64,000 nt of DNA from Spongilla lacustris (lineage: Eukaryota; Porifera; Demospongiae; Spongillida; Spongillidae), in the NCBI GenBank assembly GCA_949361645.1, contig OX442428.1, forward strand, positions 1,502,084 through 1,566,083, in the 5' to 3' direction. The notes beneath the pieces are model-generated. The model did not search any database, was not told the DNA's origin, and saw only the letters and a program-made list of their open reading frames with translations. The stretch's first letter is position 1. Each line of letters begins with the position of its first letter. Position numbers and translations under genes: made by a program. Positions 11,940 through 23,917 of the stretch are shown piece after piece.

Positions 11940-12698
11940 GTGAAAATTACAAAGGAATGCGATGAACCGTTTACGTTGCCATGCTAGATATAATGTAATG
12001 AATATTCATAACCTCTATATTTTCCAACAAAACACACCCTGCGCATCAACCAATATTAACCATTTTTATAAGGCATGTAACACAAAGGAAGCATAACATA
12101 ATTCGCAAGTGGAAGGGAACGCCCGATGAGAGTACGGATGCGTTTTAATTGGAACACTGTTTTGTGATCTCTTAAAAGCAACATACTCAACAGAGCAACG
12201 TGGATAATCAAAGGTATGCACGGAAACGTATGTAAATGAGTGCTCTGTGTATGATAAATACAAAGCTAACGCGATTACCTCAAGCTTTATCGTTATCTGT
12301 GTTCGAATGCTGTTGCACACTAAATACAACCTTGCGCATCAGCCAATGTTTGTGAAATTTGGACAGCATACAAAACCATCTCTACCAGAGCGTTTGGGTA
12401 GCTTTTTGTTTGCGCCTCTCATTCATACTTAAAATTCTATCGTTGTCAGATGAAGGCATTTGTTTGAGCGTGCCCTATACAAATAATCGAGCAAATCAAT
12501 TGTACGAAACACTCTTAAAAACTTAAGTCCACCAGTGTGCTACCTAAATCGTACAGCAGTTTTGCCAAATTTGGTGTTACTCGTAGTGTACAGCTTCTCT
12601 CTTCTTCGGGCTTCGCAATGTCTCCGAAAAATTGTGTCACAATTTTTGAAGGTTTATTGGGTCACGGATTTTCGGTACTCATCCGCAATTTATTCAAG
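11940..12698. other. Non-coding stretch left of the Tc1-like element
   Basis: No gene is supported. Open frames on both strands are short and lack recognisable motifs. The segment ends at the TA dinucleotide used as the insertion site of the element starting at 12701. Confidence 0.4.
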
Positions 12699-12700
12699 TA

Positions 12701-13210
12701 CAGTGCTCCAAATGATAAGCTGCCAAAACTGACTTTTTCAGTTATTGGCCTATATCTTTTGAACCAATCATACTTAAAGCAGGGCAATTACTTTTTCTGA
12801 TTCAGCAAACACTTTTGTGTAAGAATTTGTGTTGTTAATTCAATTAGCACATGTAAACAAAGCTTGGCTAAGTGTAAACAAATCACGGTCAAAATCTCAT
12901 TTTTCAATTATAATTCCCCCCAGGAATGTAACTATCAATTCAAATTTATTTTATGAGTACAACATTAGGTCTTCTATATATATAGTTGATTTGGTGTCTT
13001 AAGTCCTACTGGTTGGGAAGATCGGTACGGATTGATGAAATTTTCGAGGACGTTCGCGGTTCGCTGAAATTCGGACGATTTAGTTCGACTTAAGAAATAA
13101 TTTTTACATGTTGTTACAGATAAGTGGTAGGAGCATCTATATATATCTTTTTTATTATGTACGGTGTTTGCGAAGGTTTGCAATACGAGATAGAAAGCTA
13201 AAAAGCTTAA
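12701..13210 (+). repeat. Left long terminal inverted repeat
   Basis: Starts CAGTGCTCC next to TA and pairs with 15459-15968 at high identity, ending inwardly at AAAAGCTTAA. Confidence 0.9.
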
Positions 13211-13515
13211 ATTTATTGTAGTTTCATCCTCATTTACGAAATCCGTGACGTTTATGACGTTGTTGACACAACCGTGCAACGTCATATTTACGCGCCGCGC
13301 GCGAAATGAATTTGTTCGTGAGTACGAGTTCGAGTACCGAGTACTTGCATTCTTCGTACATATACATGTAATTCAACTTCATAGCATGCAATAAATGAGT
13401 ACATATATATGTATACACAAACGTACATGTAGCACAAAAACATACAGGATACGCATGCACGTTGAAGAATCAATCAAGCTAGCTACATGCATAAAAGAAT
13501 TATTAACAAATAAGC

Positions 13516-15330
13516 CTAACTACTGTCATTAGTTACTTTTCTGTGTGACTTGTATACTTTTACTCTAACTTCAACATCTTTTCCAAGGCATCCTTCTCTA
13601 TACGCTTGTTCATAATCCCTACAAGTTCTAAAATATTTACTTATCATGTCACTTGTACAAGTTTCAAGTCCTTCTGGTACAATTTTCCGCAGTCTTGTGA
13701 TTGTCCCATTTGCATAAGCTCTTGTGTGCTTTTTGGAATGGCACCAAACTCTCTCAATGGGACTGAGTTCACAATGATACTTAGGATAGTATAAACATAA
13801 ATGACCCCATTGTTCAACATACTCTTCTAGTATAGTTTTTTAAATTTTAAAGTCTTCATATGTGTTCAACTTTTCCTCCTCATCTTCTCTGCATTCATAT
13901 CATAAGTATCAACACCTCTTTCTTTTAGAACTATTTTCATGCCTTTAGGTCTACCATCATCTAAAACCATGCGCTGTACATTGCCGTTCCAAACTGTATC
14001 TCTCATTACTGGTTGTTTCCCCCCAGAACTAACATTCATTTTATCTACGTTTAATTGGTTGTCGGCTATTTTCCTGTGGGATGGAGCATTGTCAAATAAA
14101 AACAGTCCTCTTGCATGCGGGTATTTGAGTTCAAAAATATCCACTGCTTTCTCAACTTGCTTCATTAATCCTTCATTATTAAAGTATCCATCCTTGTGCA
14201 CCTCAATCATAACACGAGCTTTACTATCATTAAACTGTAAAAATCCATTAACATTATCTACAAAATCAGATACCATTATAGATTGTCCCGAGGATTTTTG
14301 CTTTAAAACATTTGTGTGCTCGTCGCCCCAAAAGTACGACTGATCACAGTTGGCATAGTATGTACTCTCATCATACACTACCCTAAATTAACGGCTTTAC
14401 ACCTTCTGGGCATAGTGGAATTAAATTACTTGGAGTAATTGTTATTTTATCTAATTCTAACAAATTGCTTAAAAATTCACTCCTGTGTTGCACAACATCT
14501 TGGCGCTCGTGTCCATCAAAGTAAACTCCTTTTTGGTGATGTGTACGCCCAAATCCCAGTTTGTGAAGCCAAAACCTTGCTGTTTCTTCACTGATGTCAT
14601 GGTCATACTTTTGTTTTACCCAAACTGCAAACATACCACTTGTGAGATTTGGTTCTCCCTTTTTGCATGCATTACTTCTAACGTATGTACGAGCACTTAG
14701 CTGAAAATCTTCATCTGAAATTAAGGAATCCAGTCGATCAAAATGTCCTTTCTCTGATGCCAAACTTTCCTCTATATCTTGATCCGTAATTGTGTCCTTT
14801 CCATCTGATAAAAGGTCTGATGTGGATTGAATGTATTGCTGCATCCAGTTACGTATTGTGTGTTCTGAAAAATGTGTTACATTAGAAGCCTTTTGTGCTG
14901 CTTCACATACACCTTCGTTCCAGTCCACTAGAGCTGTACCCGTCACAAGAATTGCAAATGCTTTCTGCAGTTCCCAGGTAGCATTTCGTTCTACGTACAT
15001 TACCAAACTATCCATTCCTCTGTCAAACACAGGCCTGTCCTCTTTCAAAACGCTGCTTGTTGTGCACGTAACTTTGCTTTCGGGAGATTTTCTTGATACG
15101 AATAATGCGCGCAGTTTATCATTTGCCTTCGCGCTGCATGATCTTGTGCCTTTTCCAGAACTGGAGACTCCTTCCGAACTACTCGCTTGTTCTAACAACA
15201 CTGACATGTCTCGCTTTCGTCGCTTAACACCGTCTGTCTTGGGAACACTCGCAGTTTCCAAGGCATCTACGGTTGCAGCTTGGTTCTGAAAAGAACCCGT
15301 AGACAAAGAAACATTCGACGACGACATCAT
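13516..15330 (-). pseudogene. DDE transposase of the Tc1-like element, disrupted
   Basis: The first ATG is at 15330. An N-terminal Ser-rich and basic segment (VKRRKRD) is followed by helix-turn-helix-like sequence (SEHTIRNWMQQYIQ). The catalytic core is spread over three frames. The first acidic site is in VYDESTYYAN, the second in LFLFDNAPSHRK near 14090, and the glutamate in CELSPIERVW near 13765. The protein ends TNDSS with stop 13516-13518. The layout matches a DDE family known from fungi and animals with the VMIE, FDNxxSH and CELxxIExxW motifs. Lesions are one extra base at about 14385, a second frame change near 13890 and an in-frame TAA at 13840-13842. Otherwise the core is well kept, so inactivation looks recent. 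Confidence 0.8.
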
Positions 15331-15458
15331 TCGCAAACTCCAGTTACAACGCACCTCAAGGGAATGAATAAAATGAAAATGAAGCCAGCTCGACTGTGAC
15401 GTCACGAAAGCAATAGCTTACGGAGAGAAACGGATAAATCAATTTCGTATGAAAAAAA

Positions 15459-15968
15459 TTAAGCTTTTTAGCTTTCTATCTCGTATTGCAAACCTTCGCA
15501 AACGCCGTACATAATAAAAAAGATATTTACAGATGCTCCTACCACTTTTCTGTAACAAAATGTAAAAATTATTTCTTAAGTCGAACTAAATCGTCCGAAT
15601 TTCAGCGAACCGCGAACGTCCTCGAAAATTTCATCAATCCGTACCGATCTTCCCAACCAGTAGGACTTAAGACACCAAATCAACTATATATATAGAAGAC
15701 CTAATGTTGTACTCATAAAATAAATTTGAATTGATAGTTACATTCCTGGGGGGAATTATAATTGAAAAATGAGATTTTGACCGTGATTTGTTTACACTTA
15801 GCCAAGCTTTGTTTACATGTGCTAATTGAATTAACAACACAGATTCTTACACAAAAGTGTTTGCTGAATCAGAAAAAGTAATTGCCCTGCTTTAAGTATG
15901 ATTGGTTCAAAAGATATAGGCCAATAACTGAAAAAGTCAGTTTTGGCAGCTTATCATTTGGAGCACTG
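15459..15968 (-). repeat. Right long terminal inverted repeat
   Basis: Reverse complement of 12701-13210 with a handful of substitutions, for example GCCGTAC here against GTACGGT in the left arm. Ends GGAGCACTG next to TA. Confidence 0.9.
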
Positions 15969-15979
15969 TACCTATATAA

Positions 15980-16710
15980 TTTTATCACTTGCACGTTATA
16001 CTAATCCGTTAAACAACACATCTTCGTAACGTTAACGGTGCAACGCCACTGCAACCTTTTCCTTTCAAATTTCGTACACCTGTTTCCACACCATTTCTCT
16101 CTGTGTGAATCGATTTTTGTGATCTGCACATTTTCCGTTATGTGGATACAACAATCGTTAACCCCGCGGGTTCGAAATCCACATTTCTCCACATATGAGT
16201 GTTGAAAACGCGTCAAATTCGGTGTATACATAGAGGAGTCCTGTATAAGTCTATTGATTTATTCTGTTCGTTAGTTTCTGAATCATCCGTTGCGGAGATA
16301 CAGTTGAGCAAACTACATGCACGTTTTCCCACTTGATTCGCGCCAATGATATAATCACCGCCTCCCCATACACTGAGCGGGAAGTTTGCCAAAATCATTG
16401 GCGCGAATCCTGTATCTCCGTAATGGATGATGTAGAAATTAACGAACAGAACAAATCAATAGCTACAGGTCTCCTCTATGTACAACCCGAATTCGACGCG
16501 TTTTCAACACTCGTACGTGGAGAAATGAGGAATTCTAACCTGTTGTACATGTGTTATCAATCTTTGCATTGACGCCGTGGAAAATAACGGCTTCAAAATG
16601 GATATGAACATAGAGAGATGATGTGGAAACAAGTGTACGAAACGTGAAAGGAAAAGGTTATATGGTTGCAAAGGTGTGCTGTTTAATGTAACATGCTATA
16701 GTGATAAAAA
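15980..16710. mobile_element. Foldback element, about 730 bp, next to the Tc1-like element
   Basis: The two halves are inverted copies. TTTTATCACTTGCACGTTAT at the left pairs imperfectly with a segment ending TATAGTGATAAAAA at the right. The centre pairs around 16345-16400 (CGCGCCAATGAT and ATCATTGGCGCG). It shares sequence with the 9340 and 38281 repeats. No coding sequence is seen; the frame at 16333-16572 is part of the arm. Confidence 0.7.
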
Positions 16711-17453
16711 TTGATTTTGCAGCTGGATATTATGTACTAACATTTAGGTCTGGGTACGAGACCACTAGCACATGGAACGGTACTGGGTAGCGGGTTTTCA
16801 CACCCACAAAGTTAACCGCTCGCGATGTGTCGAAAAACTGTTGGCCATCATTGGCATCAATATTCATATCTGAACGAGTGCGCGGCCATGCTTATCATAA
16901 TGGTCGGCCTATAAGAAAGAGTCGGATCGAAAGGTGGTGGAAAGAGCCTAAAAGGTCATACATGCAGGGATGCAGGTACATGCAGCACCTGCGCGCAGAA
17001 CTTCCACAGTAAGTTTACCTGTGCGACCGTGTTAAGATTTAGACTTACGAGAGACGCTTATATCGGTAATATGCTGAACTGTAGTATGTTTCGGTTTTAA
17101 ATTGAGTAGTATCTAAATAACCTCGCAAGCCAGTACATACGACGTAACTAGGACTGGGGACAGGTGAAACATACGTTACAACATGTAGGTAGTTTTCCTT
17201 GTCCCAAGCCCTTCATATGTTGAAGTAGGAGTATAATACTTCCAGCGATTAATTCCCTTGATCAGTGCATGTCTCTCATACAAGTAAGCAAGCACCGTCC
17301 AAATGACCATTGATGCCATCGCACTCACCACTCACCACATCTGCATTTATTACATGTAACAGCAATGCATATCTGATATTTATAATGTGGTAGGTACCTG
17401 CCATACTGCTTACATTACGATCTCTCTCTATGGACAGGTAATTGTTGGATAGT
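16711..17453 (+). other. Region upstream of membrane-protein gene, with a possible integrase scrap
   Basis: 16880-17012 reads NGRPIRKSRIERWWKE on the plus strand. It resembles the RIERxW motif of eukaryotic integrase-core transposases, but alone this is weak. A GGTCTGGGTACGAGAC motif lies near 16746. The last 400 bp before the ATG at 17454 hold no other open frame and would include the promoter. Confidence 0.3.
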
Positions 17454-17954
17454 ATGGATGGCTGTGTTCCTGCTACCAGTGGTCATGACAGTTGCAGGTA
17501 TGATTGTGGGCTCCCACCTTATTTAACACCTCCACCCTTACCAACCTCAAATGGCAATGACATTCCTGACCCTATCCCATGTTGTCCTTTGGTCTTACCT
17601 AACTTTACCTCCCCCACACCAGGTATCCTAAGTGACCAATGCCCTCAAAGATTGCTGTACTTGATTGGAGGAAGCCTGTTATGTGCTGCACTGATGTTTT
17701 GTAGAACCATAAGCTCAGTTATAATGAACAGAGGATGTTCCACCTGCAGTACAGCTGTTGTAAGCATCTTGGGATTGATCTACTCAGGGCTATTGCTTGT
17801 CAACCTGGTCATCCTTGCAATGAATGTGCACTACATTGCAAAGAACTTCAAGAATGGCTCAAATTTTGAGTGCAAGGGTGGCGTATACGAGATGACTCTA
17901 ATTTACGTGTATCTCCAGTATCTGTTGTACCTACTGACCCTGTGCATGTACTAA
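17454..17954 (+). CDS. Small three-helix membrane protein (166 aa), single exon
   Basis: ATG is at 17454; an upstream in-frame TAA at 17439-17441 limits extension. The first 60 residues are Cys- and Pro-rich (CGLPPYLTPPPLP, PIPCCPL). Three hydrophobic segments follow: LLYLIGGSLLCAALMF, VSILGLIYSGLLLVNLVIL and LIYVYLQYLLYLLTLC. The CPQRLLYLIGG start of helix 1 and a Cys before the last helix recall TMEM272-like proteins, which is a tentative comparison from memory. There is no intron. An ATTAAA signal (18005) and a run of A at 18040-18063 follow the stop, as in a retrocopy or a gene whose 3' end was captured with its tail. Function is unknown. Confidence 0.6.
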   Translation: MDGCVPATSGHDSCRYDCGLPPYLTPPPLPTSNGNDIPDPIPCCPLVLPNFTSPTPGILSDQCPQRLLYLIGGSLLCAALMFCRTISSVIMNRGCSTCSTAVVSILGLIYSGLLLVNLVILAMNVHYIAKNFKNGSNFECKGGVYEMTLIYVYLQYLLYLLTLCMY

Positions 17955-18063
17955 CCACCATACTATTATTTTCTTCATTCATGTCACCTTTATAATTATA
18001 TTATATTAAACTATAATATATAATTATAATCCAGAAGAGCAAAAAAAAAAAAAAAAAAAAAAA
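17955..18063 (+). other. 3' flank with ATTAAA and 24-nt poly(A) tract
   Basis: AT-rich 3' untranslated sequence contains ATTAAA about 35 bp before an uninterrupted A run at 18040-18063. It may be the genomic trace of an mRNA tail (processed copy) or a chance A tract. Confidence 0.5.
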
Positions 18064-18390
18064 GAGAAACAACTCACCAATAATTTGTGGCCTCTGCTGA
18101 GCAGAGTGCTAGTAATTACTTTTCAAAACATTCTGCATGTAACAGATAGGACGAGGAAATACCTAGTCATGGCACCCGACCCGGGCTGATGGCACGTGAC
18201 TTATGAATAATCACTGACCAGGGGGCACTTCTGCATCCGATATAGCAAATGCAGGTATCATAATAAGCTAGCTGATCACGATCTAATAATGTTTCCCATT
18301 CCATTCCCATCTGTGACACACAATTACATATCTAAACTTGAATGTGGTGGGAATGGAAAGGGGGGGGGGGGGGCATTATTAGATCATTTA
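18064..18390. other. Non-coding stretch with a G run
   Basis: No gene is seen. A pure G run lies at 18360-18373 just before the next inverted-repeat element. Confidence 0.45.
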
Positions 18391-19507
18391 CGCTCTATTT
18401 CCCATCAGTGCTGCCGCGATATGGTCTTTAGCCGATATCGCCTATATCGTGATATATCGCGATATGAGTAAAATATCGCGATATAGTATCGCGATATTTT
18501 TAAGTATATTCATCGAGCAATTATTTATCAATAACCACTCAATTTTCATGCAAGTTGAGGCTGCGTTGTTGTGGTGGCGACACAAGAAAAAATACATAAA
18601 ATGCTATATGGCGCGGGAGGGGGGAAGGGGTGGGGGTGGGGAGGGGGTGGATAGAGTGTTACCAAAATGGTATAAGGATTAAGTATCTAGCTATCTAAGC
18701 CTCGACTGTGCCTTTAGAAAGGGCTTGCTCCACGGCATGAGTTATACACCAGAAAAGAAATCATGCATGAAGTCACTCACTCGACGGACCGGCTGGATAA
18801 ATACATTTTTTTGTGGCACAAAAGTCGCACAATATCACATGCAGGAAAAGAATTTAAGAGTCGATTAAATCACTGCGTGATTGAACATTAATTATATGCT
18901 TTCTGACCACATAATGATTCCAAAATGATTTTATGGCCCCATGCATTCATCTTCCTCATCGAAAAAAAAAAGATTCGTTTTTAACCGTAAACGATATTAT
19001 CTCCATAACCGTGAACTCTTCCGTGACAATATTTCAGGAAATAATACATGTCAGCATAACATGGTGAAAAAGAGGAGCGTTCGCGGTTACACGTTTAAAT
19101 ACTTACACCCAGCTACACGGTCACGGGCGGCTGAATTTCAATGGGGGCGGATAATTTACAGTATATATGTACGCAGCACCGCAGCTGAATTGGAATGTAT
19201 GTGCATGCATGGCCCAACACTAGTTGCACCTGCTGAATGACTTTTCGTATATTTCCGTCTTTCTCCGTCTATTCTTCCGTCTATCTCCGTATATCCATGT
19301 ACGTTTGTATCGCGATATGACCTAAAAAATATCGCGATATATCGCATATCGCGATATACAAAAAATATCGCGATATATCGCATATCGCGATATATCGCAT
19401 ATCGCGATATATCGCATATCGCGATATATCGCGGTAGCCCTGCCCATCACTCACCAGCAACATACATTGCAATGTATGCTGCTGGTGAGTGACGGGAAAT
19501 AGAGCGC
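18391..19507. mobile_element. TIR element of about 1.1 kb rich in TATCGCGATA palindromes
   Basis: GCTCTATTTCCCATCA at the left matches the reverse complement of the right end (...GGGAAATAGAGC). Both ends carry arrays of TATCGCGATA/ATCGCGATAT palindromes (18418-18500 and 19308-19435). The right end also holds a near-perfect 46-bp hairpin (19447-19492, TCACTCACCAGCAACATACA and its complement). The interior codes for nothing recognisable. Target duplication is not clear. Confidence 0.65.
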
Positions 19508-19689
19508 AAACCAAGGCTGCACCCCTACTCAAACCGAGCTCTGCTTGCTACCAGAACTGATCAGATGTGTGAGCTGCATGGGATGCTTAGCCCGTACTTG
19601 TTTACCAAACATAGAGGGGCTATATCGTTTTTGTAATGCTATTACATTGTAGCAACATTTTTGCATTTGGCACCTTGGCTAGGCTACTG

Positions 19690-19760
19690 GTTCTTCCTAA
19701 CCAAGGTTGTGGCGGGGCGGATCTGTATGGTCGTTTAAACCTGACCCTGATCAGGGCAAG
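19690..19760 (+). pseudogene. Retroelement C-terminal scrap (ADLYGRLNLTLIRA)
   Basis: A short in-frame segment ADLYGRLNLTLIRA matches the pattern of two other scraps in this window (27690-27880 minus, SELYSRLNLHLVRA; 49622-49735 plus, TEMYNRLNFTLVRA). This suggests one dispersed retroelement family. Nothing else of it is preserved here. Confidence 0.45.
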
Positions 19761-19975
19761 TCATCCTGGCCAGAGCATACCAAGCAATAGCCATTTGCTT
19801 AAGTATGGGAGTAATAGGTATGCTTTTTTAATACTTTATGTTATAATTTTATAGCCATTTGCTTAAGTATAGGCTAGATATGCTTAGTAATAGGTATGTG
19901 TTCTTAAATACCTTTATGTTCTTATGCATATACGTGCACACGGGCCACAAATGAATGTTTTTTTTTAATGCAAGT

Positions 19976-20240
19976 CACAGAATTGTAATTTTTGATTATA
20001 GAATTGCAAACATGAGACAAACAGGAAACGGCAAGATTTTTAAACTGGCACTGGATCCCAGAGCTGGTGGGGTCTACTTTGCCATTGAGGACAAGGCCTG
20101 ACATAGTGAGAATGGCTCTTGGATTGGGTAAGGATGAAACTGAACCTGTCAAAAAGGTTGCTAAGAATGTTGCCTTCATGCCTAGCCAAAAAGGAGAAAG
20201 TATTACACGTTTCTACTCTAAAAGCACTGTAAATTTCTAA
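19976..20240 (+). pseudogene. Coding-like relic, family not recognised
   Basis: Two overlapping plus-strand frames look protein-like: one with KIFKLALDPRAGGVYFAIED ending in TGA, the other running PELVGSTLPLRTRPDIVRMA to a TAA near 20240. A shift between them suggests a decayed coding sequence. I could not name it. Confidence 0.3.
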
Positions 20241-21972
20241 TCAATCATCACATGGCTGTATATGTTAACTGCATTGATGAGGTGCTGATCGTCTGCTTCA
20301 CAATAACATGAAGACTGGAGGGAGGCTAAATACATTAATGCAGCACATGAATGATGGGACTGGGAGCAAAGCCGCAAACCCCCATGGCACAGCTGCTGGG
20401 TGGCTTAGGCAGATACAATGTTAAAAGCTGTGCAGTGTGTAAAACATAGTCTGACCTGTTCAAAGTCAAGTTGGGTGCCGGCGCATGCCCTGGCTAAGTG
20501 AACCAACTTACAGAAGCTTGCACACACGCGTAACAGTGTGAAAGCCATCCAGGGAGTCATATCTGCCACAAAATCAACTCACATAGACCACGGATCACAC
20601 AATGTATCCACTGATATTGGTATGAAATGACAACCTTTTCACTTGCCAGAAGTTAAGACAAACTTGGGTAGCATAAACAATTTTGCACCCTCAGAGTTAT
20701 GTAGTAGGACTGACTGCAATGCTTTAGAGAGAATACGAGCAGAGGCAGGTCTTGATGGTGTTGAGATGAACGTAAGAGTGGTGCAATTTTGTAGGCAGAT
20801 ATCTTCAAATGTAGGGTACGTATAGGCGCTTGTAGGGGTAACCAAAGCTGCACCTTGGCCTTTGCAATGTGGCAAATGGGATGTAGATATGCAGTAATGA
20901 GTACTTTTGTACCATTATAGACGTTTGGTACAAGTTTTTCGTAGCATAAGTCCTTCTTATAGGATAGTTTTTTCATTTTCCAAACTCTTTGTATCTTCTG
21001 GATTTTTTTTCAATGCCAGCTTTATTAATTGGATGCTTTGTTTCTCTTGTTCTTCAATAGTCTGGTTGATGACCAGTGGTGTAAAAGAAATAGTATGTAG
21101 ACAAGCTGGTTATAAATAAATAAATACGTTCTGCTGTAGTCGTGTTCCCCGGAAATATACCATGCGTATGCATTGCCATATGTTGACTCCAAATAGATGG
21201 CACAATAAACGTCGGATAACAATAGTACATCGCTTTTTAATAGCCATTTTTCCTGGTCAAAAGTAGTGACTCTGGTATCTCCCAGCTGCATGGCTTACAG
21301 CAACTATTCATCAACAAGTATAGCTTTGCTGTGCCACCTTAGCAGTCCAACTGCCTATACCTTCAAGCTGGTTTGCCCATCTAGTGACCAGAAGAAAGTT
21401 TTGTTCCCTCTGGACTCAAGTGTGTGAATTAAGTGTCCATTAACTCCGTTTTGTGATTGTTCGTTTGTGGTGGTGGTTGTGTTAACAATGGCAGTGGAGC
21501 TGACAACCCTAATTAGAATTCCTATGCACAGGCCCCAATAAGAATTCCTATGCACAGACCCTGCCTCCTGGAGGAAGATAGTACCGATGGTACCATTGGT
21601 CAAAACCAGTGTTGATGTTGCTGCTACTGCTGCTTATGGTGGTGCGTTTGCTGCTGCTAAACAAAAACAGCTGCTTCCACCAAAAAGGCTCCCACAGATC
21701 AGAATGGAGGTGGCACTGAAAACATTGCTGTTATACCTGCTAAATGTATGGCAGACACTGGCCCCTCCTCCACCTCATCTACTTCCATCTTGGTTCCAGA
21801 AAGCCTGAGAAGCTCTTTTCCTATCCTTAAATAGACTCTCGAATCTGAAATAAACGTGCTGCAGAAGCGAATGGAGAAGTGTATTTTGGAGACCTCAAAC
21901 AGGAGGGGAAGCAGATGAACAGAAGACACCCTCGACATTTCGGTCTGGGAGGGTTTAGGATAGATCTGAAGT
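20241..21972. other. Stretch without a supported gene
   Basis: Several short open frames occur on both strands, none with a motif I recognise. There are modest GCTGCTGCT-type triplets near 21615-21660. The sequence could be decayed transposon DNA. Confidence 0.4.

Positions 21973-22005
<33 letters not shown>
21973..22005. repeat. Poly(G) run of 33
   Basis: Uninterrupted G33 on the plus strand. It produces poly-Gly or poly-Pro frames that are not genes. Confidence 0.95.
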
Positions 22006-22006
<1 letters not shown>

Positions 22007-22307
22007 GATGGCAAACCGATGTACTTCTAGAGTAGAGACGCACACTAAAGGTCTCCATCTCCACAAAGAGGTCACACACTCAGCCCTACCAACTAGGCAA
22101 CCTCAACTCAGTTGGCATCAACAAGCCAGTCTCAACACAGCAATCCTTAACACTGCTAGCCTTTACTTGGCTGCCTGAATTCAGCCATCTTTATGTGCCA
22201 ATAAAACGCATTACGCTATGATCGTACTACAGTACAAATATGATCGTAATTCAGCAAACATTGCGCTTCATTCATACATTGTTAGTTATAACATTACACA
22301 CATACCT

Positions 22308-22960
22308 GTACACAGAGAACACCTTACACATCTGTAACACCTTACACATCTGTAAATAGAGAACACCTTCACACCTGTACACAGAAAACACCTTACACAC
22401 CTGTACACAGAGAACACCTTACACTTCTGTACACAGAGAACACCTTACACATCTGTACACAGAGAACACCTTCACACCTGTACACAGAGAACACCTTCAC
22501 ACCTGTACACAGAGAACACCTTATACTTCTGTACACAGAGAACACCTTACACATCTGTACACAGAGAACACCTTCACACCTGTACACAGAGAACACCTTA
22601 CACTTCTGTACACAGAGAACATCTTACACATCTGTACACAGAGAACACCATACACATCTGTACACAGAGAACACCATACACATCTGTACACAGAGAACAC
22701 CTATGAACACATCTACACAGAGAACAGCACCTTACACATCTGTACAGAGGATCGACACCGTTACACACCTGTACACAGGACACTGGACACTTACACAGAG
22801 AGCACACCGTTACACAACTGTAACAGAGGACACTCACTCTTACACATTTGTACTGTCTCCCTTACACACCTATACACAACAGAGGACACCGTTACACAGA
22901 CAGCTGTCACAGAGGAACCGTTGCACACCTGTCACAGAGGACACCTGTAGCACATAACCA
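22308..22960. repeat. 26-bp minisatellite (ACACAGAGAACACCTTACAC)
   Basis: At least fifteen clear copies of a 24-26-bp unit run to about 22700, then degenerate copies to about 22960. Units alternate between CTTACACATCTGTACAC and CTTCACACCTGTACAC types, so it grew as higher-order blocks. Non-coding. Confidence 0.9.
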
Positions 22961-23276
22961 GAGGACAATATTACACATCTGCCTACACAGGTGTAGAATG
23001 TTAAAAGTAACAAAATACAAACGAAGCGCAATGTAATTATTTGTGGTTTCAATTGTACTAACCAATCTCCTCACAGCCAGCATCTATTCAATTATCCTCG
23101 ATTCAGTCCTTAGTCAGTCTGAACTACATCTGCCTCACCTAGCCAGTCTCCTTCCTTAGCCTCGTCCAACACAGCAAACCTCCAATTAAAAATATCCCAC
23201 CTCGAGTAAAGCATTATCCCACTGGATTGGTTGTCCACACATATTTTGGAACAGTATCTTGAAGTGAATGATCACT

Positions 23277-23917
23277 CGTGTATCGATTGGTCCATATATA
23301 CATGCTCATAGCTAAGCGCTTATGAACGGCGGGTGTCCTCTCCTCTCAGTTCTTAATTCAACGGTAAGACCGGTACGTTCTGACCAGATCATGTAAGGCT
23401 AAGCTCATGTAGAGATCACCACCAATCATATAAATACATAATCACCCAGTTCTTTTCGATTGCCCGATGCTAGGAACATTCTCTGGAATGTGGTGTGCAT
23501 CGTCTAATTCGACAGTACGTAGGACCAGTATGTTTTTACCATGCAGTCAAATGCAATGGTGATCTGTTTAACTAAGCTCGTGCAGAGATCCCCACCAACA
23601 ATATTAACAAGAGAATTCAAAAATGGAAAACACTCAACAATGCAAATTCACATATACAAATTCGTGTTTCAGTGGACAAGCAGTGCTGGTTAATAGTTGA
23701 AGGAGCTGCAAAGGGGAAATGAGGACATGATAACCATCTGTTGTACAAGATAGCCCCCTGCCACTGTGATCTGCACTGTCCTTCCAATTACACCTCTCCC
23801 TTCCCTCCTCCCCAGACTTCTACTTTTTTGGGGACATACTAGTACACACAATCATTGAAGCTGACCACTAACGATGCAGCTTATTACTCTGATGTCCAAT
23901 AAATGTACGTGCAGTAT
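23277..23917 (+). repeat. Outer inverted arm, left copy
   Basis: The segment from CGTGTATCGATTGG to TCCAATAAATGT matches the reverse complement of about 47040-47663. Landmarks include ATGCTAGGAACATTCTCTGG and GAATGTGGTGTGCATCGTC. Homology stops sharply at 23277 and 47663, so these are probable outer ends of a 24.4-kb inverted structure. No target duplication is obvious. Confidence 0.75.

Larger units (their letters stand above)
12701..15968 (-). mobile_element. 3.27-kb Tc1/mariner-like transposon with 510-bp TIRs
   Basis: The outer ends are CAGTGCTCCAAATGATAAGC and its reverse complement, flanked on both sides by TA (12699-12700 and 15969-15970), the standard Tc1/mariner target duplication. 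The inverted repeats run 12701-13210 and 15459-15968 and differ at only a few positions, so the insertion is young. The inside holds one transposase gene on the minus strand (13516-15330). TIRs of 510 bp are unusually long for the superfamily. The transposase is broken, so this copy is probably dependent on a helper. Confidence 0.9.

Noticed and set aside
13939..15289. Long plus-strand frames across the transposase region
   Set aside because: They are antisense to the DDE transposase, which carries the recognised catalytic motifs.
16827..17012. RIERWW segment as a separate integrase gene
   Set aside because: Only about a dozen matching residues and no catalytic Asp segments nearby; mentioned only as a scrap.
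21025..21291. 88-codon minus-strand frame containing WYISGEHDYSRTYLF
   Set aside because: No family recognised and no flanking exons; could be chance.
22308..22960. Minisatellite frames coding for repeated VFSVYRCEG-type peptides
   Set aside because: Reading depends on the repeat unit and decays as units degenerate; no start, splice or domain evidence.
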